In this document: piece after piece, positions 8,202-16,673 of the stretch
Position numbering within the stretch: position 1 is the first letter of the stretch
Layout: each line of letters starts with the position of its first letter
The notes under the pieces: generated by a model
Seen by the model: only the letters and a program-made list of their open reading frames with translations
What the model was told of the DNA's origin: nothing
The model's database searches: none
Source of the DNA: Anaerolineae bacterium
Lineage (GTDB): Bacteria; Chloroflexota; Anaerolineae; Aggregatilineales; J027
Direction of reading: 5' to 3'
Assembly (NCBI GenBank): GCA_021463865.1
Contig: JAJTXY010000023.1
Location: 1 to 61,518 of the forward strand
Length of the DNA: 61,518 nt
Program-made: the position numbers and the translations under genes

Positions 8202-8252
8202 GTTGGAAGCATAATTAACGGATAATTCGATCACTAGGAAGTGGTTTTTGGA

Positions 8253-9293
8253 ATGAATACAGCACCACCCGTTTTGTCCATTGTTGCGCCGGTTTATAAC
8301 GAGGAAGGCAATATTCCGCGTTTGTATGCTGAGATCAAGCGTGTGATGGAACAGTTTGACGGTACATGGGAATTGGTACTGGTCAATGATGGCAGCCGCG
8401 ATAAATCCTTGCAGGAAATGATGGAAGTCCATCAGGCGGATGACCGGGTACATATCGTTAACTTCGCGCGGAATTTTGGGCATCAAACGGCGGTGACGGC
8501 AGGCATGGATTTTGCTGCCGGGGAAGCGGTGGTGCTGATTGATGCCGATTTGCAAGACCCACCCGAAGTCATTTTGAAATTGGTTGAAAAATGGCGCGAG
8601 GGCTATCAGGTGGTGTATGCGGTGCGGGCGGAACGGCGGGGCGAAAGTCGCTTCAAAATCTGGACGGCCAAGATGTTTTACCGCATGATTTATCGCATCA
8701 CGGATGTGGATATTCCGCTGGACACGGGTGATTTTCGCTTGATGGATCGGCGGGTGGTGAATGCGGTCAGCCAAATGCGTGAACATAATCGGTTTATCCG
8801 GGGTCTGACCAGTTGGGTTGGGTTTAAGCAGACGGGTGTCGAATATGTCCGACAGGCCCGTGAAATTGGGGAGACCAAATATCCGCTTCGAAAAATGCTG
8901 CGCTTGGCGATTGATGCCATCACCGGATTCAGCTTTTTTCCGTTACAGGTCGCCATCTATTTCAGTTTTGTACTCGGTGTACTGGCAGTCTTAGCGCTGC
9001 CGCTGGTGGTGTTCCTGCGCTTGGCGACGAGTGATGCGTTTTTGGAGGGGCAGGCCACAACCTTATCGGTGGTATTGATTTTGAGTGCCTTCCAATTTTT
9101 CTTCTTTTTTGTCATGGGCCAGTACATCGCTCGGATATATGATGAAACACGCGGACGCCCCCTCTATGTGGTGGCAGATACCTTTGGGATTGAGATGGAA
9201 AAACGCACCATTCCAGCGCGAGTAGTGGCCGAAGTGCCTTCTAATCGTGGTCATAAAGAGGATATTGAGGAGGGAAGCCATGCCATCGTCTGA
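8253..9293 (+). CDS. GT2 polyprenyl-phosphate-type glycosyltransferase (DPM1/GtrB-like) with two C-terminal membrane helices
   Basis: A 346-residue family 2 glycosyltransferase that probably moves a sugar from a nucleotide to polyprenyl phosphate on the cytoplasmic membrane face. The GT-A domain shows SIVAPVYNEEGNI, VLVNDGSRDKS, the metal-binding IDADLQDPPE, and TGDFRLMDRRVV near residue 155. Two hydrophobic segments follow (about 225-255 and 270-300), typical of GtrB/DPM1-like enzymes. I prefer the ATG at 8253 with AGGAAG upstream; a GTG at 8241 is also in frame. It could supply lipid-linked sugar for the ArnT/DUF2723-type transferases at 27580-29493 and 47467-49890. Confidence 0.88.
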   Translation: MNTAPPVLSIVAPVYNEEGNIPRLYAEIKRVMEQFDGTWELVLVNDGSRDKSLQEMMEVHQADDRVHIVNFARNFGHQTAVTAGMDFAAGEAVVLIDADLQDPPEVILKLVEKWREGYQVVYAVRAERRGESRFKIWTAKMFYRMIYRITDVDIPLDTGDFRLMDRRVVNAVSQMREHNRFIRGLTSWVGFKQTGVEYVRQAREIGETKYPLRKMLRLAIDAITGFSFFPLQVAIYFSFVLGVLAVLALPLVVFLRLATSDAFLEGQATTLSVVLILSAFQFFFFFVMGQYIARIYDETRGRPLYVVADTFGIEMEKRTIPARVVAEVPSNRGHKEDIEEGSHAIV

Positions 9294-9522
9294 TCCGACT
9301 CCCACCGACGATAAAACACGGATTGAACTCTATCAGCATCTCGTGATTGAGTATGAAAAATTAGACGAGCAGATTGATGCGCTGTTGATGCGGAATAATG
9401 GACATACCGAGGGTATGCCGGACGCGGATTATCGAGCCTATCGAGAATTGGCCGAGCGGCGCGATGAGGTTCATAATCAGATTCAGGCCTTAGAAAACAA
9501 ATTATTGGATGATGAGAAGTAG
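9280..9522 (+). CDS. Small coiled-coil protein, unknown function
   Basis: An 80-residue acidic, soluble protein rich in Glu, Asp and Leu. ELYQHLVIEYEKLDEQIDAL and ELAERRDEVHNQIQALENK look like two coiled-coil helices separated by a short turn. The ATG at 9280 has a near-perfect GGAGGGAA ribosome site, and overlaps the glycosyltransferase stop by 14 nt, so the two are probably coupled. I do not recognise the family. A role as partner of the upstream enzyme is only suggested by the overlap. Confidence 0.7.
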   Translation: MPSSDPTPTDDKTRIELYQHLVIEYEKLDEQIDALLMRNNGHTEGMPDADYRAYRELAERRDEVHNQIQALENKLLDDEK

Positions 9523-9565
9523 TAAGTAACATTTATTATCCCCACAGAAAAGCAGGCGAAATCCT

Positions 9566-10954
9566 ATGATTACTGGCCCTACGTTTGAAGAAATGCTGCA
9601 TCCCCAAAAAATTGACCCGCAGATTCGGGCCAGAGCCTTACGGATGCGAACGGAAGACCCACTTGACCCGATTAACCTTTTTAACATCACATGGCGTGAT
9701 GGCAATAATCAAGTTTACCATGTGGTGCTGCCCCCCGAATTGACGGGTGTCGAGGCCCCGATTGTGCTGTTGTATGGCAAAGAATTCCCAAGTGGCAGCC
9801 ACAAGGTCGGTGCGGCGTATTCGGTGCTGATCGAAAAAGAATTGTTTGGCGAGGTTGACCCGAATGTGCATACGCTGGTGTGGCCCTCGACAGGCAATTA
9901 TGGCATTGGTGGGGCATGGGTTGGCTGCCGGATGGGGTGTCGCAGTATTGTGGTGCTGCCCGCCGGGATGAGCGAAGAACGCTTTAAGCTGATTGAAAGC
10001 TATGGGGCGGATATTATTCGCACCGTCGGTTCAGAAAGCAATGTCAAAGAAATTTATGATAAGACTTGGGAACTGCGCCAAGACCCGAATGTGCGGATTT
10101 TGAATCAGTTCGAGGTCATGGGGAACTATCGTTTCCATTATCATGTGACAGGCAATACGATTGTTGAACTGGCGCAAGAACTCGCAGCCAAAGGCATCGG
10201 AGATGGAACTGTCGCAGCTTTTGTTAGCTCGATGGGCAGCGCGGGCACGATTGCGGCGGGCGATCGCCTTAAGCAAGTATTCCCCGAACACAAGATTGTG
10301 GGCCTTGAACCAATTCAATGCCCAACACTGTTTAATAATGGCTATGGGACGCATGAAATTCAGGGCATTGGCGACAAACATGTGACGTGGATTCATAATG
10401 TTTGGAACATGGACGCTATGATCTGCATTGACGACATGGAATGTTTGCGTGGTCTGCAATTGTTCGCTGATGAAGCAGGGCTAGATGTGTTGGTCAAACG
10501 ATTTGGCGTTCCATCCAGCACGGTTGAAAAACTCGCGCCGATGTTTGGGATCAGCAGTGTCTGCAATATTTTGGGGGCGATTAAGGCCGCCAAACATTAT
10601 CGCTTTGGGCCAAATCAGGCCATCTATACGATTGCTACCGATTCACTTAGTCGCTATTACAGCACAATGGATTGGATGCGCGGCAAATATGGGGTGTTGG
10701 ATGAGGCCGAGGCGGTTGGGGTGGTGCGCTCGATTTATCATGGGCAAAAGACCGATTGGATTCAGGACGGCTCACAGGAAGCCCGTACCCGCTGGCACAA
10801 TCTGAAATATTACACGTGGGTTGAACAGCAAGGTCGGACGGTTGAAGAATTGGACGCGCAAAAAGACCCGGCATGGTGGGAAGGGCATCAACAACGTATC
10901 CAAGAAATTGACACGGCGCTGGTCGAGTTTCGTCGGCAGCACGGGACAAACTAG
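9566..10954 (+). CDS. Cysteine-synthase-superfamily PLP enzyme of unknown specificity
   Basis: A 462-residue fold-type II PLP protein. The likely Schiff-base Lys80 lies in FPSGSHKVGAAYS, the cofactor phosphate loop is PSTGNYGIGGAW near 108, and FVSSMGSAGTIAAGDRLK near 220 matches the glycine-rich segment of cysteine synthases and threonine dehydratases. It is about 120 residues longer than cysteine synthase, with an extra Trp- and Tyr-rich C-terminus (residues 360-460). It is co-directional with the carbamate kinase and threonine-synthase-like genes. Family membership is clear; the substrate is not. An ammonia-lyase or beta-elimination role would fit the neighbourhood. Confidence 0.78.
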   Translation: MITGPTFEEMLHPQKIDPQIRARALRMRTEDPLDPINLFNITWRDGNNQVYHVVLPPELTGVEAPIVLLYGKEFPSGSHKVGAAYSVLIEKELFGEVDPNVHTLVWPSTGNYGIGGAWVGCRMGCRSIVVLPAGMSEERFKLIESYGADIIRTVGSESNVKEIYDKTWELRQDPNVRILNQFEVMGNYRFHYHVTGNTIVELAQELAAKGIGDGTVAAFVSSMGSAGTIAAGDRLKQVFPEHKIVGLEPIQCPTLFNNGYGTHEIQGIGDKHVTWIHNVWNMDAMICIDDMECLRGLQLFADEAGLDVLVKRFGVPSSTVEKLAPMFGISSVCNILGAIKAAKHYRFGPNQAIYTIATDSLSRYYSTMDWMRGKYGVLDEAEAVGVVRSIYHGQKTDWIQDGSQEARTRWHNLKYYTWVEQQGRTVEELDAQKDPAWWEGHQQRIQEIDTALVEFRRQHGTN

Positions 10955-10963
10955 CGTGATTGC

Positions 10964-11719
10964 ATGAATCCTGAAGATGCAGTGCTGGTCGGGGTGATCT
11001 CACGGAAACGCGATTTTGAGACTGCGCGTGACCAGCACTGGTATCGTATCCCCAGTAAACAAGCCCCCAATGGCATTACAGCCAAATATATTGCCCTTTT
11101 TTTTAGCAGCGCCAAAACATTCGGCGAACAAGCCAGCACCATTTCCTACTATGCCGAAATTGCGGGCTATGAATTGGCCCATCGGCGGGATTTGTTGCCA
11201 GATGAATCGCCGCATGAACGGGACGATGAAGAATACTACAAAGTCCAGTTTCGGGAATTGATTGAGCGCACTCCGCCGATTGTCAATAAACCCAAGCCGC
11301 ACCGTTTCGCGTTTATCTATACGACATGGGATCGGTTTGAGCAGGCCCAGCATATCCGTGATTTGTACAGCACCAGCGATTATTTTGTGGATCGCGTATT
11401 TCATGCCCTCAAACAAGGAGGGATTAATCCACTCCGAAGTTGGGAGGCGGCACGGTCAACGGGACGATCTAGCAAAAAAACTGATAAGCCGGAAATGGAA
11501 TACCCGATGGGGGCGCGGATACGGGTGCTGTGTGAAAATGGCAACGTGACTGCCTCAACTAATCCGGCGGACAAACACGAGGGCGAGAATTTTGTCTATT
11601 TGCAGCCGCACGATTATTTATCGGATGATGAGGTCAAAGAGAGCGCCCATCAGATTATGGAGCATGTGCAGCAGTTGGGTGGTGCAAAGATGATTGATAT
11701 TCCGGTAGAATTGTATTAG
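10964..11719 (+). CDS. Conserved hypothetical protein
   Basis: A 251-residue soluble protein starting 9 nt after the PLP enzyme and probably cotranscribed. Aromatic-rich segments such as DQHWYRIPSKQAP, KYIALFFSSAKTFGE and ISYYAEIAGYEL form an N-terminal unit of about 100 residues; a mid-region follows with RFAFIYTTWDRFEQAQHIRD. It has no signal peptide or membrane helix. I have the impression of similar proteins in Chloroflexota but know no function and no catalytic motif. Confidence 0.75.
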   Translation: MNPEDAVLVGVISRKRDFETARDQHWYRIPSKQAPNGITAKYIALFFSSAKTFGEQASTISYYAEIAGYELAHRRDLLPDESPHERDDEEYYKVQFRELIERTPPIVNKPKPHRFAFIYTTWDRFEQAQHIRDLYSTSDYFVDRVFHALKQGGINPLRSWEAARSTGRSSKKTDKPEMEYPMGARIRVLCENGNVTASTNPADKHEGENFVYLQPHDYLSDDEVKESAHQIMEHVQQLGGAKMIDIPVELY

Positions 11720-11763
11720 CTATCCAAATCGCTATTTTGGATGGCAAAACGGGGCAATTGTAG

Positions 11764-11877
11764 ACTAGGATAACTTCTTTCCATAAGCCAGTAAACTCTG
11801 TGGTGTGGAACTCCAACAGTGCCTTATTGGCAACAGGTAGGCTAGATGGAACTGTGCGGGTTTGGGAAATCGAATAG
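11764..11877 (+). pseudogene. Remnant of a WD40-repeat gene
   Basis: A 37-codon open stretch without a start or ribosome site reads HKPVNSVVWNSNSALLATG, then RLDGTVRVWEIE and stop. This is one canonical WD40 blade, including the DGTVRVW end of the repeat. A stop lies immediately upstream at 11761. It looks like the last blade of a lost beta-propeller gene. The rest of 11720-11903 shows no gene. Confidence 0.65.
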
Positions 11878-11903
11878 CTGGTCAGAATCGGCGTTATACA
11901 AAC

Positions 11904-11938
11904 AAAAAAAACCGCTTACTGTTTCAAGAGCGGGCTTT
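11904..11938 (-). terminator. Terminator of the trans-sulfuration gene
   Basis: On the minus strand CCGCT pairs with AGCGG around a 12-nt loop, followed by eight T. It lies about 33 nt past the stop of the PLP gene at 11971. Confidence 0.7.
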
Positions 11939-11970
11939 TGCCAATATTAACCCCGACTATGATTCCCGCC

Positions 11971-13182
11971 TCATCCTGTCAACCCCTGCTCCAAATCGGC
12001 GATAATATCCTGTACGTCCTCAATCCCCACCGACAGCCGCACTAAGCCTTCGCCAATCCCCATCATAGCCCGATCTTCTGGTGACAATCGAAAATGGGTC
12101 ATACTCGCGGGATGCTGAATCAGCGTATCCACCGTTCCCAAGCTAACCGCCAATTCGCACAACTGCACCCGGTTCATCAAGCGTGCCCCGGCTGCATACC
12201 CACCCTGCAATTCAAACGACAACATGGCACCAAAATCATCCATCTGCTGTTGCGCCAATTCATGCTGCCCAAACGATTCCAACCCCGGATAATAAACCCG
12301 CTTAACCGCTGGGTGGCTCTCCAAAAACTCGGCCACTACCATCGCGTTTTCGCAATGCCGTTCCATCCGTACATGTAGTGTCCGCAACCCCAACAATGTC
12401 AGCCACGCATCCATCGGCCCTGCCACCCCACCATAATGAAACAGTGCTGTTGTGAAAAGCCGATATACATCCTCATAGGGTGTGATAATCGCCCCGCCGA
12501 CCACCTGCCCATGCCCACTTAAATATTTGGTTGTGCTGTGGATACTGACATCTACGCCCATTTCCAGAGGTCGTTGCAGATAGGGTGTCGCAAAGGTGTT
12601 ATCAATCACCACCCGCGCCCCCACCGCCTGTGCCCGTTCGACTACCCCACGTATATCGGTCAGCGCCATCGTTGGGTTGACAGGCGTCTCGATATAGACC
12701 ACCTTCACATTTTCGGTCTCAGATAACACCCGTTCCAAATCCGCCAAATTTGGCCCATCAAACACAACATGCCGCACGCCCTTTTCTTTGAGGTGATAGG
12801 CGAATAAATTATACGAATAGCCGTAAATAGCCTGCTGCGAAACAATCGTGTCCCCCGCGTTGACCATCGGCAAAATAACTGTGCTAATCGCCGCCATACC
12901 CGATCCGCACATCAAGCCATAGGGTGGTTGGGTCAGATTTTTGCCCTCTAGTGCTGCGATTGCCGCCGCCGTCGCATCCGTATTGGGATTACTCAGCCGC
13001 CCATAGATATAGCCGTCGCGCTCCTCTTTCCAGATGGCCTGCCCACTTTCCACGCTGTCAAACCAATACGTTGAGGATTGATAAATCGGCTGAACATGCG
13101 CATGTGTCTCATTGACTTCTTTGCCCGCATGGGTCGCCACCGTGCCAAATCCCGCTTTTTGCCCATCTAGGTTTTTCGCCAC
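11971..13182 (-). CDS. Trans-sulfuration PLP enzyme (cystathionine gamma-synthase/-lyase or methionine gamma-lyase family)
   Basis: A fold-type I Cys/Met metabolism PLP protein of about 403 residues. Visible signatures are GFGTVATHAGKE, PIYQSSTYWFDS, CGSGMAAISTVI, VKVVYIETPVNPTM, VVIDNTFATPYLQRPLE, the PLP lysine in IHSTTKYLSGHGQVVGG, and LVRLSVGIEDVQDIIADLEQ at the end. I chose the GTG at 13182, which has GGGGAG about 8 nt upstream; the frame is open to 13242, but that stretch crosses a terminator. The family covers cystathionine gamma-synthase, cystathionine beta/gamma-lyases and methionine gamma-lyase, which I cannot separate by eye. The Lrp gene upstream suggests amino-acid-responsive control. 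A 71-nt near-copy of its 3-prime end lies at 25086-25156. Confidence 0.9.
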   Translation of the reverse strand: MAKNLDGQKAGFGTVATHAGKEVNETHAHVQPIYQSSTYWFDSVESGQAIWKEERDGYIYGRLSNPNTDATAAAIAALEGKNLTQPPYGLMCGSGMAAISTVILPMVNAGDTIVSQQAIYGYSYNLFAYHLKEKGVRHVVFDGPNLADLERVLSETENVKVVYIETPVNPTMALTDIRGVVERAQAVGARVVIDNTFATPYLQRPLEMGVDVSIHSTTKYLSGHGQVVGGAIITPYEDVYRLFTTALFHYGGVAGPMDAWLTLLGLRTLHVRMERHCENAMVVAEFLESHPAVKRVYYPGLESFGQHELAQQQMDDFGAMLSFELQGGYAAGARLMNRVQLCELAVSLGTVDTLIQHPASMTHFRLSPEDRAMMGIGEGLVRLSVGIEDVQDIIADLEQGLTG

Positions 13183-13210
13183 AAAAATGCTCCCCTTGAA
13201 TTTTGAAAAT

Positions 13211-13238
13211 AAAAAAGCCCCCACCAGTGACAGGAGCT
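13211..13238 (-). terminator. Terminator or attenuator between lrp and the trans-sulfuration gene
   Basis: On the minus strand AGCTCC pairs with GGGGCT (one G-U pair) around an 11-nt loop, followed by six T. It ends only about 29 nt before the GTG start of the downstream gene, leaving little room for a separate promoter. It may act as an attenuator within an lrp-led transcript as well as a simple terminator. Confidence 0.6.
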
Positions 13239-13279
13239 TCACAATCTATGCTCGGTAAAGCTGGCAGAATCGCTAGGCT

Positions 13280-13789
13280 CTAGCGTCCATTACCCACTAC
13301 ATGATAACCATTGGATGATTCTTCGCGTACTTCAATCGGGACAACGCCGTTAGTCTTAATCGCCGACAGCACCATGCTGGTATGCACCTTATCCACACCG
13401 GGGATAATGGTCAATTCTTCCATCAAGAAATTTTCAAGGGCCTGAATACTGGGAACGGCGACTTTGAGGAGATAATCGGTAGAGCCAGTGAGGTGATAGG
13501 CTTCCAGCACTTGGGGGAATTCCCGTATCCGCGCCGAGACCTGCTGCAAAGGTTCGCGTTGATGATGCACCAGTGTCACCCCCACATAACAAATGAGTGG
13601 ATTCCCAACACTGGCGGGGTCAACAATGGCCTGATACCCCTGAATAATGCCCTGCTCTTCCAATTTACGTACCCGTGCCAACACCGCTGGTGCAGATAAA
13701 TCCACAATTTCTGCCAGCCGTGTATGGGCAATACGCCCATCCTGTTGCAATACTTCAAGTATCTGACGATCTTTTTTGTCCATAACCAT
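13280..13789 (-). CDS. Lrp/AsnC-family transcriptional regulator
   Basis: A 169-residue DNA-binding regulator. The N-terminal winged helix-turn-helix shows DRQILEVLQQDGRIAHTRLA and VDLSAPAVLARVRKLEEQGI. A RAM/AsnC ligand-binding domain follows, with VLEAYHLTGSTDYLLKV and IPGVDKVHTSMVLS. Members form octamers that sense amino acids. It directly precedes the trans-sulfuration gene on the same strand, so methionine, cysteine or leucine-type regulation of that gene is a reasonable guess. ATG codons 1 and 3 are both possible starts. A perfect 7-bp inverted repeat lies 75 nt upstream. Confidence 0.92.
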   Translation of the reverse strand: MVMDKKDRQILEVLQQDGRIAHTRLAEIVDLSAPAVLARVRKLEEQGIIQGYQAIVDPASVGNPLICYVGVTLVHHQREPLQQVSARIREFPQVLEAYHLTGSTDYLLKVAVPSIQALENFLMEELTIIPGVDKVHTSMVLSAIKTNGVVPIEVREESSNGYHVVGNGR

Positions 13790-13863
13790 CTAAGCCTTAA
13801 TCAACCTCTAGTTGCAGAGGACATAGTTCGTTTCTCAAACTATCTCTTGTTTATAAATTGAAA

Positions 13864-13881
13864 GTTTATCAGGGGATAAAC
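13864..13881. promoter_or_regulatory. Perfect inverted repeat upstream of the Lrp gene
   Basis: GTTTATC and GATAAAC are separated by AGGG. The element lies 75-92 nt upstream of the Lrp start in AT-rich DNA, and about 50 nt downstream of the convergently facing neighbour gene's end. It could be an operator (autoregulation is common in this family) or a weak transcript hairpin. Confidence 0.35.
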
Positions 13882-13929
13882 TTAGAGACAATAGCCCGAC
13901 ATTGGTAGATTTCTACAAATGTTTAGGCA

Positions 13930-14835
13930 TTATTTCTCAAAGAGGGCACGATGCGGATAAACCAGTTCACGTGGGCGGATGTGGTTTCCTTCCAATACCT
14001 GTGAATTGGCTCGTTCAAAGTCGCGCTGCATATCTTCAATGCGCTGCAACTGAGCCGGGGAAGGCTCTAATGAAAACACGATCACCGAAACCGTATAGAG
14101 GCCGGGGACAAACACCACCCACCGTTCATCCTGCAACTTGCGGCGAGCGAGATTGGCAAACCCACGTTCATTCACAATCGCACGCAGTTTGGTTAGCAGG
14201 GGTGCGACCTGTTGTAAGGGGAGTTGCACTGTGCCTGTCACAATAATGGGTTTTTGCAGGGCCAGATGGTAAATCGCATACGATTCAATCTTGGCCTGAT
14301 AATAATCCCGCAAAAATCCGGTATGGCCGGGCCGCATCACCGATTGCCAAGCTCCTGTTTGGGGGTCACGCTTCAACAGCATTTCGGTGATCTGCCTTTG
14401 TTCCTGATAACGTTGATAGATGGCATGGAACTGTGCCCGATTAATTTTGCCCTGTGCAAATTCCTCCGCCACCACCGCCATTTTTTGGCGCAACCGTTCC
14501 AGCGCTTGGGTAGCCTGTTCCTCCACCGAGGCAGATTGATCAATTTCCTCGGTTGGCGTCGGGTCAGCTTTGAGTGGCATCGCAGGACGGGATGGACGAC
14601 GCGGCATGGTCGGTTTGACAGGTTGGCGCTGGGGTTCTGGGTCTTCGGGGCGTACAGGCGACGTGTTATAACCGGGCACTGGTGAAACCCGCGAACTGGT
14701 CTGAATAGGACTCATTGGTTCAATCGGCGGTTCATTGGGCGGTTGGCTTTGTCCAGCCTTAATAGCCCGTTGAATGAGGGATTGTTCGTCAGAGTTTTCG
14801 AGCGGAGTATTGGAGTCCACGCGCTTTACCTTCAA
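13930..14835 (-). CDS. Proline-rich protein of unknown function encoded beside a Ras-like GTPase
   Basis: A 301-residue protein without signal peptide or membrane helix. Residues 30-100 are low-complexity and Pro/Gln/Arg rich (for example PTMPRRPSRPAMP). Residues 104-175 look helical, with QALERLRQKMAVVAEEF. The C-terminal 120 residues appear alpha/beta (KPIIVTGTVQLPLQQVAPLL, ERWVVFVPGLYTVSVIVF). I recognise no domain. It lies 79 nt downstream of the GTPase gene on the same strand, so it may be an effector or partner of that GTPase; this is inference from position only. Confidence 0.7.
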   Translation of the reverse strand: MKVKRVDSNTPLENSDEQSLIQRAIKAGQSQPPNEPPIEPMSPIQTSSRVSPVPGYNTSPVRPEDPEPQRQPVKPTMPRRPSRPAMPLKADPTPTEEIDQSASVEEQATQALERLRQKMAVVAEEFAQGKINRAQFHAIYQRYQEQRQITEMLLKRDPQTGAWQSVMRPGHTGFLRDYYQAKIESYAIYHLALQKPIIVTGTVQLPLQQVAPLLTKLRAIVNERGFANLARRKLQDERWVVFVPGLYTVSVIVFSLEPSPAQLQRIEDMQRDFERANSQVLEGNHIRPRELVYPHRALFEK

Positions 14836-14914
14836 AACCTACCTTGCGATCATTTTTAATACTATCAGAAAAGCGATTGACGCGAAAATCGGTCGAGCCT
14901 GACCAAACCAACTT

Positions 14915-15514
14915 CTAACGCGACAGCGACCACTGATTGTTGAGCAAATCATGATGCTCATGGGCTAATTGGCCTGCTTGCCGAAAAATTTCCGCCACGC
15001 CCTCTCCCGTTGCCGCGCTGACACTCATAAAGCGAATTCCCTCAAAGGTAGCCCAACCCTGCGCCTCGCTCATCGGCACAATCGAAGGTAGATCATTTTT
15101 GTTGCCGACCACGACGAGGGGCATATTGGAGCGTATACGCTGAACTTCCTGTTTCCAGCGATATAGCCCAAAAAAGGACACGGGTGAGGTTACATCGTAC
15201 ACCATGACGACGGCTAAGGTGTCCGCAAAAAGGATTTGGGGAGGAGTACGCCGATAATCGGTGCTTTCAAAAATATCCAGTGTAATGGGGACTTCCGGAA
15301 CCAGCCCCACCAATACGTTTTCCTTGCGCAAAGAAGTCCCAATGGCTTCAGCCTCAAAACGATTTTGGCAGGCGCGGCGAATCAGACTTGTTTTGCCCAC
15401 CTGCGGGTCCCCTACCACGACAATCCTATAGATGAGATTTTCAGCGTCGCCCCCATGGGTATCATTCTCTAGGGTGCTTCTTGTATCTACCATTCCGCCT
15501 GTTTTCCAATTCAT
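14915..15514 (-). CDS. Ras/Rab-like small GTPase with a non-canonical G3 motif
   Basis: A 199-residue single-domain GTPase. The P-loop GDPQVGKTS is at 35-43, NKND (G4) at 138-141 and SAATG (G5) at 166-170, all intact. Switch II is unusual: where Ras-like proteins have DTAGQE, this one reads DIFESTDYRR (80-89), so the G3 glycine and catalytic Gln are missing. That could mean slow intrinsic hydrolysis and dependence on a GAP-like partner. Bacterial Ras-like GTPases (MglA/Rup types) steer polarity or envelope processes; which one applies here is unknown. A methionine at residue 8 is an alternative start. Confidence 0.88.
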   Translation of the reverse strand: MNWKTGGMVDTRSTLENDTHGGDAENLIYRIVVVGDPQVGKTSLIRRACQNRFEAEAIGTSLRKENVLVGLVPEVPITLDIFESTDYRRTPPQILFADTLAVVMVYDVTSPVSFFGLYRWKQEVQRIRSNMPLVVVGNKNDLPSIVPMSEAQGWATFEGIRFMSVSAATGEGVAEIFRQAGQLAHEHHDLLNNQWSLSR

Positions 15515-15636
15515 TCGTGCTAATGTTTGTAGTATAACACACCCCCTTTGAGACGATTGTCAGGTTGCAGAAATCAATATGACAGCTATACTAGCGGCGT
15601 TTGAATAGAATAACGCAGCGAAGTCGAGGAATAGAT

Positions 15637-16581
15637 TTGAAACGTCTGTTAGGTTGGCAAAAATTCATAATTCCCGTTGGAATGTTACTCGGCCTAACCC
15701 TTGCTTTGGCAGCTTGTAACAGTGGAAAATCCGACAAGGCCAACAAATCTGCCCCCCCAATTGAAAATAACGCCCAAACGCCGCAACCCACCGCTACCAA
15801 TGGCCCTGCGCTTGCGGGTATGGTCAATGATGATCCTATCACCCAAGAGCAGTTTGAAATGGAAGTCGCCGCCAGTTTGACAGCACTTGGCGATCAGCAA
15901 CCCGCCGACCTCTTGGCCTTTGAAACCGAGATTCTGGATCGCATGATTGACCAAAAATTGGTGGAGCAATACGCCGCCGCCAATAACATCATCATCACCG
16001 ACGAAATGGTGCAAATCGAACTGCAAACCCTAGAGGAAACAGCGGCCCAAAGTGGCTCATCGTTGGAAGTTGCCTTCGTCGGCTACCCACCTGAGATGTA
16101 TGCCCAAAAAGTCCGCGAAAACTTGATCTGGCAGGCCGTGAGCCAAGCCGTCACTGCCGACGTACCGACCACCACCACCCAAATTCATGCCCGTCACATT
16201 TTGGTCAAAGACGAACAGATGGGGCGCTCTCTATTAGAGCAACTTGCCAATGGTGGCGATTTTGCCCAACTTGCCCTCGAATTTTCCAAAGATGGCTCAA
16301 CCGCCAGCGCAGGCGGTGATTTGGGTTGGATTTCGCCCGGTGATCTATTGCAGCCCGAAGTGGAAAAGGTCTTGTTCCAAATGCCTGCCAATTCGCGCTG
16401 GCCCGATCCTATTCCGAGCAGTCTCGGCTATCATGTCGTTGAAGTTTTGGAAGTAGCCGAGGGTCGCCCCATTGACCCCGTTCATCGCACCGAACTCCAA
16501 GACCAGATGTTTACTGACTGGCTTGCCGAGCAGCGATTAATGGCAAATATCACCCGCTTGGTCGGCATGAATGCTCAATAG
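15637..16581 (+). CDS. Parvulin-type peptidyl-prolyl isomerase lipoprotein (PrsA/SurA-like)
   Basis: An exported foldase of 314 residues. I chose the TTG at 15637 because GAGG lies 8 nt upstream and it yields a compact signal peptide ending in the lipobox LALAAC; the frame is open to 15601. A Gln/Pro/Thr spacer follows. A SurA-N-like helical region (residues about 60-170, with FEMEVAASL and ETEILDRMIDQKLVEQ) precedes the rotamase domain: IHARHILVKDEQ, GGDFAQLALEFSKDGSTA, GGDLGWISPGDLL and LGYHVVEVLEV. It should assist folding of secreted proteins such as the large exoproteins encoded elsewhere in the window. Confidence 0.9.
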   Translation: MKRLLGWQKFIIPVGMLLGLTLALAACNSGKSDKANKSAPPIENNAQTPQPTATNGPALAGMVNDDPITQEQFEMEVAASLTALGDQQPADLLAFETEILDRMIDQKLVEQYAAANNIIITDEMVQIELQTLEETAAQSGSSLEVAFVGYPPEMYAQKVRENLIWQAVSQAVTADVPTTTTQIHARHILVKDEQMGRSLLEQLANGGDFAQLALEFSKDGSTASAGGDLGWISPGDLLQPEVEKVLFQMPANSRWPDPIPSSLGYHVVEVLEVAEGRPIDPVHRTELQDQMFTDWLAEQRLMANITRLVGMNAQ

Positions 16582-16673
16582 CGAATATCAATGGATAAAT
16601 GCTATACTGTTCAACACACTTATAAATATCTGTATGCCTATTCGTCGTCTACGCGCTCATAAGGAGCCAAAAA

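Noticed and set aside
8157-8786. A 209-codon minus-strand frame across the threonine-synthase-like/glycosyltransferase junction
   Set aside because: It is antisense to two genes with clear motifs and has no recognisable domain of its own.
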